A stretch of DNA of 64,000 nt, from assembly GCF_003315035.1 (NCBI RefSeq), contig NZ_QNRE01000005.1:1-64000 (forward strand), in the 5' to 3' direction. The DNA comes from Nocardia puris. Its GTDB lineage: Bacteria; Actinomycetota; Actinomycetes; Mycobacteriales; Mycobacteriaceae. The position numbers and the translations under genes are program-made. Below, one piece after another: positions 7,914 through 17,444 of the stretch; the stretch's first letter is position 1; the number at the start of each line of letters is the position of its first letter. A model generated the notes under the pieces. It saw only the letters and a list, made by a program, of their open reading frames with translations. It made no database searches and was not told the DNA's origin.

Positions 7914-8029
7914 TCGCGCCCGCGTGCGGCTGCCGGTCCGATCACCTTGCCGCGCTGCCGAATTGGTGCCTTCGACGCCGGTCCGATCGGCGATCGTGCG
8001 GTCCGCCCCGATCCACACCGAAGCGCAAA

Positions 8030-8072
8030 GGGTCCACACGATCCAGCCCCTCAATCCCGATCGTGTGGACCC
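8030..8072. terminator. 14-bp stem-loop between convergent genes
   Basis: GGGTCCACACGATC pairs perfectly with GATCGTGTGGACCC across a 15-base loop. It lies between the NERD-like gene ending at 7913 and the GntR gene ending at 8083, and so can terminate the whole urt-gntR operon on the minus strand. Confidence 0.65.
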
Positions 8073-8082
8073 CTGGTCCGCG

Positions 8083-8775
8083 TCAGTCGCGGACGGCGCG
8101 CCCGAGCCGAGTCAGTTTCAGCGCCTGCTCGGCGCGGGCCAGCACGTGGCGGCGGGCCGATCCGATGTGGGCGACCAGGGTGTGCAGCGCGAGGTCCACC
8201 TCGCCGGCGAGCAAGCGTTCGGCGATGGCGATGTGCTCGGCCGTCATCGTCGCGACCCGCTCCGGGGTGGGCAGGTCGAGCGTGCGCACCGGCCGCACCC
8301 GCACGTACACGGCGGTCAGCGCCTCGGCGAGCGCCGCGTTGCCCGCCGCCGCCAGCAGCGTGAGGTGGAACCGCTCGTCGGCGGCCACCAGCGCCGGACC
8401 GGGCTCGCCCGGTTCCGCGCCGAAACGCTGCCACCACTCCAGTTCCGCCTCGATCACGGTGAGGTCGTGCGCGTCACCGTCGGCGAGCACGCGCTGAATT
8501 CCCCTGGTCTCCAGCACCATTCGCAGCTCGAACAGGTTGTCCAGCTCCTCGAGGCGCGGCCGGTACGGGTAGAGACCGTCGGGGTGGCGCTCCACCAGCC
8601 CGTCGGCTTCCAGTCGGGCCAGCGCCGCGCGCACGGGAGTGCGTGAGGCGCCGTAGATCTCGGCCAGTTTCTCCTCGCCGAGGCGTTCGGTGGGGACCAG
8701 CGCGCCCGCGGCCAGATCCCGCCGCAGCGAGCGATACACCCGCTCGCTCAGCGGGACCCGCCCCTTGCCGTTCAC
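8083..8775 (-). CDS. GntR-family (FCD) regulator, last gene of the urea transporter operon
   Basis: 230 residues: an N-terminal winged helix (about 10-75; EKLAEIYGASRTPVRAALARLEADGLV is the recognition region) and a C-terminal all-helical FCD effector domain with the metal-ligand-like Asp and His residues (FHLTLLAAAGN, EHIAIAERLLAGE). FCD regulators bind small acids or other metabolites and usually act on palindromic sites. It starts 8 bases after urtE, so it is co-transcribed with the urea transporter and probably regulates it. The perfect palindrome upstream of urtA is a plausible target. Confidence 0.85.
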   Translation of the reverse strand: MNGKGRVPLSERVYRSLRRDLAAGALVPTERLGEEKLAEIYGASRTPVRAALARLEADGLVERHPDGLYPYRPRLEELDNLFELRMVLETRGIQRVLADGDAHDLTVIEAELEWWQRFGAEPGEPGPALVAADERFHLTLLAAAGNAALAEALTAVYVRVRPVRTLDLPTPERVATMTAEHIAIAERLLAGEVDLALHTLVAHIGSARRHVLARAEQALKLTRLGRAVRD

Positions 8776-8783
8776 CGTGACGC

Positions 8784-9476
8784 TCAGATCGCCATGGCCG
8801 AGCGGACCGCGCTCGCCGCCTCCGCGCCGCCCTCCCCGGTCGAGGTCACGCGCCCGGACTCGAGCACGTAATAGCGCTGTGCCGCTTGCAGGGCGAAGCC
8901 GATGTGCTGTTCCACCAGCAGCACGCTCAGCCCGCCGCGTTTGGTGAGATCGATGATGGTGCGCTCGATTTCGGCCACCACCGACGGCTGGATGCCCTCG
9001 GTGGGTTCGTCCAGGATCAGCAGTTTGGGTTCGGTGATCAGCGCCCGCGCGATCGCCAGCTGCTGGCGCTGACCACCCGAGAGCAGACCGGCCTTGCGCC
9101 CCAGCAGTTCTCGCAGCGCGGGGAACAGGTCGAGCGATTCGTCGATCAGCGCCTTGCCGCGTTTGCGGCCGTCGGCCACCACCTGGAGGTTCTCGGCGGT
9201 GGTGAGCTGGGGGAAACTCTGCTGGCCCTGCGGCACGTACCCGATGCCGCGCTTGACCCGTTTGGACGGCGAGTACTTCGTGACATCCTCACCGTCGAAG
9301 TGGATCCGGCCGGATTTCACGCCGAGCAGCCCGACGGCGGTGCGCAGCAGGGTGGTCTTGCCCGCGCCGTTGTGGCCCATGATGGCGACCACGCTGTCGT
9401 CGGGGACGGTGAGCGAGACGCCGTGCACCACCTCGGTACGGCCGTACCCCGAATGGACGTCAGTGAGTTCGAGCAT
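8784..9476 (-). CDS. urtE: urea ABC transporter ATP-binding protein UrtE
   Basis: 230 residues of the branched-chain-amino-acid/urea LivF-like ATPase type: Walker A GHNGAGKT (about 33-40), a signature LSGGQRQQ, and Walker B LLILDEPTEGIQPSVV. The EGIQPSVV continuation is characteristic of UrtE. It is the second ATPase of a five-part uptake system and overlaps urtD by 17 bases, so their translation is coupled. It powers import of urea across the cytoplasmic membrane. Confidence 0.93.
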   Translation of the reverse strand: MLELTDVHSGYGRTEVVHGVSLTVPDDSVVAIMGHNGAGKTTLLRTAVGLLGVKSGRIHFDGEDVTKYSPSKRVKRGIGYVPQGQQSFPQLTTAENLQVVADGRKRGKALIDESLDLFPALRELLGRKAGLLSGGQRQQLAIARALITEPKLLILDEPTEGIQPSVVAEIERTIIDLTKRGGLSVLLVEQHIGFALQAAQRYYVLESGRVTSTGEGGAEAASAVRSAMAI

Positions 9477-10296
9477 CGGCGGACTCCTTGGTCTCGTCTT
9501 CCAGTTCGGTGCCGATGGCCGCCGCCGTGCCGAGGTAGACCTCCTGCACCTTCGGATCGGCCTGCACCTGTTCGACCGTGCCCTCGCTGAGCACCTTGCC
9601 GCCCGCGAGCACCGTGACCGAGGTGGCGAACGCGCGCATGAACTCCATGTCGTGCTCGACCACCACCACGACGCGCTCACCGCCGATGCGGCGCAACAGG
9701 TTTCCGGTCTCCTCGCGCTCCTCGGCGCTCATGCCCGCGACGGGCTCGTCGAGCAGCAGCACCGACGCGTTCTGCACCAGCAGCATGCCGATCTCGAGCC
9801 ACTGCTTCTGGCCGTGCGCCAGGACGCCCGCGGGCTTGTCGCGCAGCGCGCCGAGCCCGGTGATCTCCAGTGCCTCTTCGATACTCGGCAGCACCGACTT
9901 GCGCCGCCGCAGCAGGGTGAGCGGCGAGCGGCCCGCGCCCGCGGCGATGTCGAGGTTCTGCAGCACGCTCAATTGCTCGAAGACGCTGGCGGTCTGGAAG
10001 GTCCGGCCCACGCCGAGGCGCGCGATCTGATGCACCTTCTTGCCGAGCAGTTCGGTGCCGGATTTGGTCGCCGACCCGCTCGCGGGCACCAGGCCGGTGA
10101 TGGCGTCGATGAGCGTGGTCTTGCCCGCGCCGTTGGGGCCGATCAGGAAGCGCAGATCGCCTTGCAGCACGGTGATGTCGACGTCGCTCACCGCCTTGAA
10201 CCCGTCGAAACTCACCGAGAGCCCGCGGATTTCGAGGTATTCGCTGTCCATACCGGCATTGCCGCCGGGCTTCGGATCGTGACTCGGTGCGGTCAT
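9460..10296 (-). CDS. urtD: urea ABC transporter ATP-binding protein UrtD
   Basis: 278 residues, LivG-like. Walker A is GPNGAGKT (about 53-60), the signature is AHGQKQWLEIGM, and Walker B is LLLDEPVAGMSAEER; the AHGQKQWLEI variant is typical of UrtD. It has an unusually long polar N-terminus (about 20 residues) and a C-terminal tail of about 20 residues beyond the core. Its ATG overlaps the urtC stop by 4 bases. With UrtE it forms the ATPase pair of the urea importer. Confidence 0.93.
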   Translation of the reverse strand: MTAPSHDPKPGGNAGMDSEYLEIRGLSVSFDGFKAVSDVDITVLQGDLRFLIGPNGAGKTTLIDAITGLVPASGSATKSGTELLGKKVHQIARLGVGRTFQTASVFEQLSVLQNLDIAAGAGRSPLTLLRRRKSVLPSIEEALEITGLGALRDKPAGVLAHGQKQWLEIGMLLVQNASVLLLDEPVAGMSAEEREETGNLLRRIGGERVVVVVEHDMEFMRAFATSVTVLAGGKVLSEGTVEQVQADPKVQEVYLGTAAAIGTELEDETKESADARTH

Positions 10297-11438
10297 CGCG
10301 ATTCCACCTTCTCCTCGGTGACGGCTTCCTGGACCTCGACCGGCGCGCTGGGCGGAGATTTCGGCGAACGGCGGAATCTACTGTCCAGCAAGCCTTTCAG
10401 CGCGGGCCACAGCCCGGCCAGGCCCGCGGGGATGAAGCCCACGACGACGATGAACAGGATGCCTTGCAGGTAGGTCCATCCCGACGGGAACTGTTCGGAG
10501 AACGTGGTCTGCGCCCAGGCCACGCCGATCGCGCCGAGCACCGGGCCCAGCAGCGTGGTGCGTCCGCCGATGGCCACGCCGATCAGGAACGCGATGGAGG
10601 GCACCACGCCGATGTCGGCGGGGGAGATGATGCCGACGATCGGAGTGAACAGCGCGCCGGCGATGCCCGCGAAGAACGCGGCCACCACGTAGGCGACGAT
10701 CTTGACGTTGGCCGGGTCGTAGCCGAGGAAGCGCACGCGCTCCTCCTGATCGCGCACCGCGACGAGCAGTTCGCCGTAGCGGCTGTGCATGAGCTGGCGC
10801 GCGATGGCCACCACCACGAGCAGGGTGCCCGCCGCGATGAAGAACAGCATCTGCCGGTTCGCCGGATCGGAGAGCCGGAATCCGAAGAACGCCCGGAAGT
10901 CCGAGAGCCCGGTGAACCCGCCGAGCGCCTGCTGACCGGTGAGCAGGATGGCCATGGCCGCGGCCAGCGCCTGGCTCAGGATCGCGAAGTACGCGCCCTT
11001 GACGCGGCGCTTGAACACGCCGTAGCCGAGCACGGCCGCGATCAGCGCGGGCACCACCAGGATGGCCAGGATGGTGACCGGCGCGGAGGCGAAAGGCTGC
11101 CAGATCGTGGGCAATTCGCGAATGCCCGCGATCTGCATGAAGTCGGGCAGGTCCTGGCCCAGGCGCGCGGCGTCGGCCATCTGCATGTGCATGGCCATGA
11201 TGTAGGCGCCGAGGCCGAAGAACACGCCCTGGCCCAGGGTGAGCATTCCGCCACGGCCCCAAGCCAATCCGATGCCGACGGCCACGATCGCGAAACAGAG
11301 GAACTTCGCCAGCAGGTTCAACCGGAAGTCGCTGAGCACCGCGGGCGCGACCGCGAACAGCAGGATCGCGGCGACGCCGAATCCGGCCCACGCGGTGGCC
11401 GAGGAGTGCTCACGCCACCGTTGCGTCAACGAGGTCAT
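10293..11438 (-). CDS. urtC: urea ABC transporter permease UrtC
   Basis: 381 residues, a LivM-like polytopic membrane protein with about 10 hydrophobic segments. It carries the family signature GLAWGRGGMLTLGQGVFFGLGAY (about 59-81) and a long soluble loop with DLPDFMQIAGIRELPTIWQPF, characteristic of UrtC compared with LivM. The C-terminal 30 residues are polar. Start ATG 11438 overlaps the urtB stop by 4 bases, giving tight coupling. Confidence 0.92.
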   Translation of the reverse strand: MTSLTQRWREHSSATAWAGFGVAAILLFAVAPAVLSDFRLNLLAKFLCFAIVAVGIGLAWGRGGMLTLGQGVFFGLGAYIMAMHMQMADAARLGQDLPDFMQIAGIRELPTIWQPFASAPVTILAILVVPALIAAVLGYGVFKRRVKGAYFAILSQALAAAMAILLTGQQALGGFTGLSDFRAFFGFRLSDPANRQMLFFIAAGTLLVVVAIARQLMHSRYGELLVAVRDQEERVRFLGYDPANVKIVAYVVAAFFAGIAGALFTPIVGIISPADIGVVPSIAFLIGVAIGGRTTLLGPVLGAIGVAWAQTTFSEQFPSGWTYLQGILFIVVVGFIPAGLAGLWPALKGLLDSRFRRSPKSPPSAPVEVQEAVTEEKVESR

Positions 11439-12319
11439 GCCAAACTCCTTGTGCGGACGGTGAACAGGCCCTGCGGACGGACCTGCAGGAAGATGACGAT
11501 GAGGACGAACACGATCACCTTCGCGATGGACGCGGTGGTCGAGTACTCGATGAACGAGTTGAGCAGCCCGAGCGCGAACGCGGCGATCACCGTGCCCTTG
11601 ATCTGGCCGAGGCCGCCGATCACGACCACCAGGAACGCGTCGATCAGGTAGCTCTGCCCGATGGTCGGGCTGGTCGAGCCGATCAGCGTGAGCGCGACGC
11701 CCGCCACGCCCGCCAGGCCCGAGCCGATGAAGAAGGTGCTGATATCGGTGAAACGGCTGGAGACGCCGCTGGTTTCGGCCAGCCCGCGGTTCTGCACGAC
11801 CGCGCGGATGCGCCGGCCCAGCGGGGTGGTCTTGAGCGCGATCGCCAGCGCGGTCACCGCGACGACGGCCAGCACCAGGATGAAGATGCGGGTCTTGGGC
11901 ACCACGGCGCCCAGGATGGTCACGCCGCCGCTGAGCCATTCCGGCGCGATGACGTTCTTGGCGGGCGCCCCGAAGATGTCGCGCGCCAACTGCTGGAGCA
12001 CCAGGCCCACGCCGAACGTGACGAGCAGCGTGTCCAGCGGACGGTCGTACATCCAGCGGATCAGGCCCATCTCCAGCGCCGCGCCCAGCGCGCCGCCGAC
12101 GAGGAATCCGACGAACAGCGAGACGATCAGCGACACCCCTGCCGAGGAGATCACCTGCTGCACAACGTAGGTGGTGTAACAACCGGCCATGATGAACTCG
12201 CCGTGCGCCATGTTGATCACGCCCATCTGACCGAAGGTCAGGGCGAGACCGAGCGCGGCGAGCAACAGGATGGACCCCAGGCTCAGCCCCGTGAAGAGCT
12301 GGCCGACCAGTACGTCCAC
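11435..12319 (-). CDS. urtB: urea ABC transporter permease UrtB
   Basis: 294 residues, LivH-like, with about eight membrane segments. GLALTFGQMGVINMAHGEFIM near residues 25-45 is the typical permease motif of this family; the loop GVSSRFTDISTFFIGSGLAGVAGVAL is also conserved. It pairs with UrtC as the membrane channel. It is separated from urtA by 76 bases that hold a stable stem-loop. Confidence 0.92.
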   Translation of the reverse strand: MDVLVGQLFTGLSLGSILLLAALGLALTFGQMGVINMAHGEFIMAGCYTTYVVQQVISSAGVSLIVSLFVGFLVGGALGAALEMGLIRWMYDRPLDTLLVTFGVGLVLQQLARDIFGAPAKNVIAPEWLSGGVTILGAVVPKTRIFILVLAVVAVTALAIALKTTPLGRRIRAVVQNRGLAETSGVSSRFTDISTFFIGSGLAGVAGVALTLIGSTSPTIGQSYLIDAFLVVVIGGLGQIKGTVIAAFALGLLNSFIEYSTTASIAKVIVFVLIVIFLQVRPQGLFTVRTRSLA

Positions 12320-12342
12320 GTCAGGACTCCTCCGATGTCGGG

Positions 12343-12383
12343 CCGATGCGGTGCGCCCGGGACAGCCGAGCGCACCGCATCGG
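12343..12383 (-). terminator. 14-bp stem-loop between urtA and urtB
   Basis: CCGATGCGGTGCGC pairs perfectly with GCGCACCGCATCGG across a 13-base loop. It lies inside the operon, after the urtA stop. Such hairpins after a binding-protein gene usually work as partial terminators or protect the upstream message, so that UrtA is made in excess over the membrane parts. Confidence 0.6.
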
Positions 12384-12395
12384 GAAACGATGGAT

Positions 12396-13667
12396 TTACA
12401 GGCCCTCGGCCCACGGGTAGGACTTCAGGTACGGGTCCGGATCGATGGGGCCCTCGGACTCCCAGACCGTGTAGATGAGGCCGTCGGGGCGGATCTCACC
12501 GATGCGCGCGGTCTTGGTGATGTGGTGGTTGGAGCCGTCGATGGTGACCTTGCCCTCGGGGGCGTCGAAGCTCACGCCGTCGGCCGCGGCCTGGATGTCG
12601 GCGGTGGCGAAGGAGTTGGCCTTCTCCACGGTGGCCTTCCACAGGTAGACCGAGGCGTAGGCGGCCTCCATCGGGTCCGAGGTCGGCTTGTCGGCGCCGT
12701 AGGCGGCCTTGTAGGCGTCCACGAACGTCTTGTTCGCCGGGGTGTCCAGCGTCTGGTAGTAGTTCCAGGCGGTGAGCTGGCCCGCGATGTTCTGCGCGCC
12801 GATGCCCGCGACCTCCTCCTCGGCGATGGACACCGAGATGACCGGCATCTGCTGGGCGGTCAGGCCCGCGTTGGTGTACTCGCGGAAGAACGCCACGTTG
12901 GAGTCACCGTTGAGGGTGTTGAACACCGCGCCCGCGCCCGCGCTGCGGACCTTGTTGACGATGGTGGAGAAGTCGGTCGAGCCCAGCGGGGTGTAGTCCT
13001 CGCCCTTGATCTCGATGCCGTTGGCGGCGGCGTACGCCTTGATCTCGCGGTTGGCGGTCTGCGGGAACACGTAGTCCGAGCCGACCAGGTACAGCGAGGT
13101 GACGCCCTGCTCCTTGAGGTAATCCAGGGCGGGGACGATCTGCTGGTTGGTGGTGGCGCCGGTGTAGAAGATGTTCTTGCTGTCCTCGAGGCCCTCGTAC
13201 TGGACGGGGTAGTACAGCAGCGAGTTGAGGCTCTCGAACTTCGGCTTCATGGCCTTGCGGCTCGAGGAGGTCCAGCCGCCGAACACCGCGGCGACGCAGT
13301 CGGAGCTGATCAGCTTCTCGGCCTTCTCGGCGAAGGTCTTCGGGTCGGAGGCGCCGTCCTCGAGCACGAGCTGGATCTGCTTGCCCAGCACGCCGCCTGC
13401 GGCGTTGATCTCGTTGACGGCCATCTTCACCGAGTTGGCGACGGTGACCTCGGAGATGGCCATGGTGCCCGACATCGAGTGCAGCGAGCCGACCTTGATG
13501 GTGTCGGAGGAGGTGTCGACGCAGGAGGCCGCGGCGGCGCCGGGCTCGGCGTCGTCCCTGGCTCCGCAGGCGGTCAGCAACAGGCCGGCGAGCGCCAGCG
13601 CGGTCGGGGCGGCCAGTGCTTTGGTCAGCCGGGGGCGATGCCGCCGGGCGGCACGGGGTTCGGACAT
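12396..13667 (-). CDS. urtA: urea ABC transporter substrate-binding lipoprotein UrtA
   Basis: 423 residues with a basic N-terminus, a hydrophobic stretch and a lipobox LTAC with the lipid-modified Cys at residue 34. The mature protein is a type I periplasmic-binding fold ([17 protein letters not shown] at its start) and matches UrtA in length and order. It captures urea or short-chain amides outside the membrane and delivers them to UrtBC. The ATG at 13667 has the ribosome site GAGAGGGA; a start 60 bases upstream is possible but would lengthen the signal peptide abnormally. Confidence 0.93.
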   Translation of the reverse strand: MSEPRAARRHRPRLTKALAAPTALALAGLLLTACGARDDAEPGAAAASCVDTSSDTIKVGSLHSMSGTMAISEVTVANSVKMAVNEINAAGGVLGKQIQLVLEDGASDPKTFAEKAEKLISSDCVAAVFGGWTSSSRKAMKPKFESLNSLLYYPVQYEGLEDSKNIFYTGATTNQQIVPALDYLKEQGVTSLYLVGSDYVFPQTANREIKAYAAANGIEIKGEDYTPLGSTDFSTIVNKVRSAGAGAVFNTLNGDSNVAFFREYTNAGLTAQQMPVISVSIAEEEVAGIGAQNIAGQLTAWNYYQTLDTPANKTFVDAYKAAYGADKPTSDPMEAAYASVYLWKATVEKANSFATADIQAAADGVSFDAPEGKVTIDGSNHHITKTARIGEIRPDGLIYTVWESEGPIDPDPYLKSYPWAEGL

Positions 13668-14051
13668 CGGGAAGTTCCCTCTCACTTCATCTGATGTGCG
13701 CGGCACTGGCTGCGCCGCACCGAACACACGCGTTTGTCCCGGTCATGGCTGTAGACGGGGACGTATACAGCGCCTGTATTCGTGGTGGGAACACTAGACA
13801 GGAGTTGTTGCGCCGGAATATCTCTCGATGACGACTCCGTTGCCGATGTTTCGGCGGTGTGAAAACTTCCCGGCTACCGGAGGGTGAACGGTTGTGAGGA
13901 TCACACCGCCCGCCGGTGCCACCTGGGGACCCGGCGCCGCGTGGCTACGGTTGCGTAGCGTCTCGCGGGTGCGGCACGCTTCGGATCGAAGGAGCGTCCG
14001 CACACCCGAACACCGCGGCGGGGTCCGCGGCCTGAGTCTCAGGAGGACCAG
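13668..14051. other. divergent intergenic region between urtA and the acyl-CoA dehydrogenase
   Basis: 384 bases carrying the promoters of both genes. Apart from the palindrome at 13765-13779 no gene or RNA structure is evident. A clear GlnR box was looked for but not found. Confidence 0.5.
13765..13779. promoter_or_regulatory. perfect palindrome upstream of urtA, candidate GntR operator
   Basis: ATACAG-CGC-CTGTAT is a perfect 6+3+6 inverted repeat about 100 bases before the urtA start. FCD-type GntR regulators bind AT-centred palindromes of this size. The regulator gene at the end of the same operon is the natural candidate. Confidence 0.5.
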
Positions 14052-15881
14052 GTGGGGCATTACCAGGCGAATCTGCGCGATATCGAGTTCAACCTCTTCG
14101 AGGTGCTCGAACTGGACAAGCTGCTCGATTCCGGCGCCTACGGCGATCTCGACGGCGACACCGTCCGGGAGATCCTGGCCGAGGTGCGGCGGTTGGCCGA
14201 GGGGCCCATCGCGGAGTCCTTCGCCGCCGCCGACCGCGATCCCGTGGTGTTCCGGCCCGAGACCTTCGACATCACCGTGCCCGAACCGCTGCGCAAGACG
14301 ATCCAGGCCGTGCGCGAGGCCGACTGGGGGCGGCTGGGGATGCCGGAGGGAATGGGCGGCACGCCCGCGCCCGCCGCGCTGGTGTGGGCGGTGAACGAGA
14401 TGATCACCTGCGCCAACCCCAGCGCCAGCTTCTTCAGCATGGGCACGGTGATGGGCGCGGTGCTCTACACCGTGGGCACCGATCAGCAGAAGCATTGGGC
14501 CACGGTGGGTTACGAGAAGGGCTGGCAGGGCACCATGGTGCTCACCGAACCCGACGCCGGGTCCGACGTGGGCGCCGGGCGCACCAAGGCGATCCGGCAG
14601 GAGGACGGCTCCTGGCACATCGAGGGCGTCAAGCGGTTCATCTCCGGCGGCGACGTCGGCGACACGGCGGAGAACGTCTTCCATCTGGTGCTGGCCCGTC
14701 CCGAGGGCGCGGGGCCGGGCACCAAGGGCCTGTCGCTGTTCTACGTGCCCAAGTTCCTGTTCGACCACGACACCCTCGCCCTCGGCGAGCGCAACGGCGT
14801 GTACGTCACCGGCGTCGAGCACAAGATGGGCCTGAAATCCTCGCCCACCTGCGAATTGTCCTTCGGCCTGAACGGCACGCCCGCCAAGGGCTGGCTGGTC
14901 GGCGATGTGCACGACGGCATCGCGCAGATGTTCCAGGTGATCGAGAACGCGCGCATGATGGTGGGCGTCAAGTCCTCGGGCACGCTGTCCACCGGCTACC
15001 TGAACGCCCTGGCCTACGCCAAGGAGCGGGTGCAGGGCGCGGATCTCACGCGGATGACCGACAAGGAGGCTCCGCGCGTCACCATCACCCACCATCCCGA
15101 TGTGCGCCGCAGCCTCGCGATGCAGAAGGCGTACGCCGAGGGGTTGCGCGCGGTGTATCTGTACACCGCCGCGCATCAGAATGTCGATGTGGCGCAGCTC
15201 GTTTCGGGTGCCGATGCCGATCTGGCGCACCGCGTGGACGATCTGCTGCTGCCCATCGTCAAGGGCGTCGGCTCCGAACGCGCCTACCAGTACCTCACCG
15301 AATCCCTGCAAACCCTCGGCGGTTCCGGGTATCTCCAGGACTATCCGATCGAGCAGTACATCCGCGACGCCAAGATCGACTCGCTCTACGAGGGCACCAC
15401 CGCCATCCAGGCGCAGGACTTCTTCTTCCGGAAGATCCTGCGCGACAAGGGCGTAGCGCTCGCGCACGTCGACGGACGGATCAGCGCGTTCCTCGACGGC
15501 GAGAGCGGGCGATTCGACCGGGAACGCGCGCTGCTGCGCACCGCCCTCGACGACGTACGCGCCATGACCGCCACGCTCAGCGGTTACGCCATGGGCGCCC
15601 AGGCCGAACCCGCCGAGCTGTACAAAGTGGGGCTGGGTTCGGTGCGCTACCTGCTCGCCGTCGGCGACCTGATCATCGGCTGGCAGTTATTGCGGCAGGC
15701 CGAGATCGCGGCCGCCGCGCTGGCCGGTGACGCGGCCGAGAAGGACCGGCCGTTCTACGAGGGCAAGGTGGCGACGGCGAGCTTCTTCGTGAAGAACGTG
15801 CTGCCGGGGCTCTCCGCCACCCGCGCCGTGCTCGCCGCGATCGACAACGACATCATGGAACTGGACGAAGCGGCGTTCTGA
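14052..15881 (+). CDS. FadE5-like acyl-CoA dehydrogenase
   Basis: 609 residues, start GTG behind CAGGAGG. It matches the large mycobacterial FadE5 type almost throughout: N-terminal [20 protein letters not shown], the flavin-contact motif [12 protein letters not shown], and the C-terminal [37 protein letters not shown] block carrying the catalytic base region. It ends with [13 protein letters not shown]. The enzyme takes the first step of beta-oxidation, oxidising acyl-CoA with FAD; FadE5 types accept a broad range of chain lengths. It is convergent with ramB, whose product controls acetate and glyoxylate metabolism. Exact chain preference is unknown. Confidence 0.88.
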   Translation: MGHYQANLRDIEFNLFEVLELDKLLDSGAYGDLDGDTVREILAEVRRLAEGPIAESFAAADRDPVVFRPETFDITVPEPLRKTIQAVREADWGRLGMPEGMGGTPAPAALVWAVNEMITCANPSASFFSMGTVMGAVLYTVGTDQQKHWATVGYEKGWQGTMVLTEPDAGSDVGAGRTKAIRQEDGSWHIEGVKRFISGGDVGDTAENVFHLVLARPEGAGPGTKGLSLFYVPKFLFDHDTLALGERNGVYVTGVEHKMGLKSSPTCELSFGLNGTPAKGWLVGDVHDGIAQMFQVIENARMMVGVKSSGTLSTGYLNALAYAKERVQGADLTRMTDKEAPRVTITHHPDVRRSLAMQKAYAEGLRAVYLYTAAHQNVDVAQLVSGADADLAHRVDDLLLPIVKGVGSERAYQYLTESLQTLGGSGYLQDYPIEQYIRDAKIDSLYEGTTAIQAQDFFFRKILRDKGVALAHVDGRISAFLDGESGRFDRERALLRTALDDVRAMTATLSGYAMGAQAEPAELYKVGLGSVRYLLAVGDLIIGWQLLRQAEIAAAALAGDAAEKDRPFYEGKVATASFFVKNVLPGLSATRAVLAAIDNDIMELDEAAF

Positions 15882-15945
15882 GCGCGCGGCGGCGGATCCG
15901 TTGTCGCGCGACAGATTCGCCGAGCGGCGTAGCCCTGGCGTTCGC

Positions 15946-17352
15946 CTACTTCAGCACGTACGGCGAGACCGAACTGCGGTGCTCGCTGATATCGAGCACC
16001 TTGCCCAGCGGCGGGAACGCCCGCTGCGGGCAGTTGGCGCGCTCGCACACCCGGCAGCCCGCGCCGATCGGGGTGGCCTGCACCTGGTCCAGATCGATGC
16101 CGTCGGCGTAGACGACGCGGCCCGCGTGGCGCAGTTCGCAGCCGAGGCCGATGGCGAAGGTCTTGCTGGGCTGGCCGAACCGGGTGGCGCGGCGCTCCAC
16201 GGTGCGCGCCACCCACAGGTACTTGCGGCCATCGGGCATCTGGGCGATCTGCGTCATGATCTTGCCCGGGTAGGCGAACGTCTCGTACACGTTCCACAGC
16301 GGGCAAGTGCCGCCGCTGGAGGAGAAGTGGAAACCGGTGGCGGACTGGCGTTTCGACATGTTCCCGGCCCGGTCCACCCGCACGAACGAGAACGGCACCC
16401 CGCGCAGTTTCGGCCGCTGCAAGGTCGAGAGCCGGTGGCAGATGGTCTCGTAACTCTGGGTGAAGAACGCCGAGAGCCGCTCGATGTCGTAGCGGAAGTC
16501 CTCGGCCACCTCGTGGAAGTGCGTGTAGGGCAACACCATCGCCGCCGCGAAGTAGTTCGCCAGGCCGAGCATCGCCAGCTTGCGCGCGTCCTCGGAGGCG
16601 AAATTGCCCTCCGCCACCAGCTTTTCGAGCAGATCGGCGCATTCCAGGTAAGCGAGTTCGGCGGCCAGTTTGAAGGTGCGCTGCCCGCCGGACAGGTGCG
16701 GGGCGATCTCGAGCACCCGGTTGTCGGGGTCGTAGCGGTGCAGCACGCCCTCGCCGAGATCGATGCGCTCGACGATGCGCACGTCGTGCGAGCGCAGCCG
16801 CCGCGCGATCTCCGACGGCACGTCGCCGCCGTGGAAGCGGATGCGGGCGGTGAGATCCTCGGCGGCGGTGTCGAGTTCGTGGATGTAGTTCTGCCGCTGA
16901 TAGAAGTAGTCGCGCACCTCTTCGTGCGGTTTGCTGATGGTGGCGCTGCCCGCGCCGTCGGCGAAGCGGTCCTCGGTGGCGGCGGCGAGCTGGGCACTGG
17001 TGTTGCGGTAGCGGTTGTGCATGGCGACCAGCGCGCGGGCCATGCTCGGATGCGCGGAGACCATCTCGGCGATCTCCTGGGTGTCGGCCTCGATGCCGAG
17101 CTCCTGGTCCATCACGACCTCTTGGAGTTCGGCGATGAGCCGGGTGTCGTCGGCGGAGGAGAAGAACGTCGCGTCGACGCCGAAGACCTCGCTGATCTTC
17201 AGCAGCACCGGCACGGTGAGCGGGCGCACGTCGTGCTCGATCTGGTTCAGGTAGCTGGCCGAGATCTCCAGCTTCTGCGCCAGCGAGACCTGGCTCAGCC
17301 CCCGTTCGGTGCGCAGCTGGCGAAGCCGCGCCCCGACGTAAGTCTTGGCCAT
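15946..17352 (-). CDS. ramB: RamB-type regulator of acetate/glyoxylate metabolism
   Basis: 468 residues: an N-terminal XRE helix-turn-helix (about 8-63; LSQVSLAQKLEISASYLNQIE), an ImmA/IrrE-like central domain (LAYLECADLLEKLVAEGN region) and a C-terminal short-chain-fatty-acid regulator domain with several Cys (CPLW, CELRH, CRVCERANCPQR). This architecture and length are those of RamB, which controls isocitrate lyase and acetate genes in corynebacteria and mycobacteria. A sequence like the RamB motif (TTAGCAACAGAG, 17395-17406) lies upstream of its own start, suggesting autoregulation. RamB-like sites also precede the isocitrate lyase gene at 62 kb. Confidence 0.88.
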   Translation of the reverse strand: MAKTYVGARLRQLRTERGLSQVSLAQKLEISASYLNQIEHDVRPLTVPVLLKISEVFGVDATFFSSADDTRLIAELQEVVMDQELGIEADTQEIAEMVSAHPSMARALVAMHNRYRNTSAQLAAATEDRFADGAGSATISKPHEEVRDYFYQRQNYIHELDTAAEDLTARIRFHGGDVPSEIARRLRSHDVRIVERIDLGEGVLHRYDPDNRVLEIAPHLSGGQRTFKLAAELAYLECADLLEKLVAEGNFASEDARKLAMLGLANYFAAAMVLPYTHFHEVAEDFRYDIERLSAFFTQSYETICHRLSTLQRPKLRGVPFSFVRVDRAGNMSKRQSATGFHFSSSGGTCPLWNVYETFAYPGKIMTQIAQMPDGRKYLWVARTVERRATRFGQPSKTFAIGLGCELRHAGRVVYADGIDLDQVQATPIGAGCRVCERANCPQRAFPPLGKVLDISEHRSSVSPYVLK

Positions 17353-17444
17353 GTGTCCAGCTTATGGCGGTATTCGCAGCGGTGCCAAGCGAAATTAGCA
17401 ACAGAGCTGAGCTGTATGTCACAGCCAGGCGCTACCGTCGAGGG

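Noticed and set aside
13668..14051. A GlnR box for nitrogen control of the urea operon
   Set aside because: No convincing GTnAC-N6-GAAAC pair was found at a sensible place upstream of urtA.
15902..15913. TGTCGCGCGACA palindrome as operator or terminator
   Set aside because: It is a short, fully self-complementary GC word without a loop between two convergent genes, and is expected by chance in such DNA.
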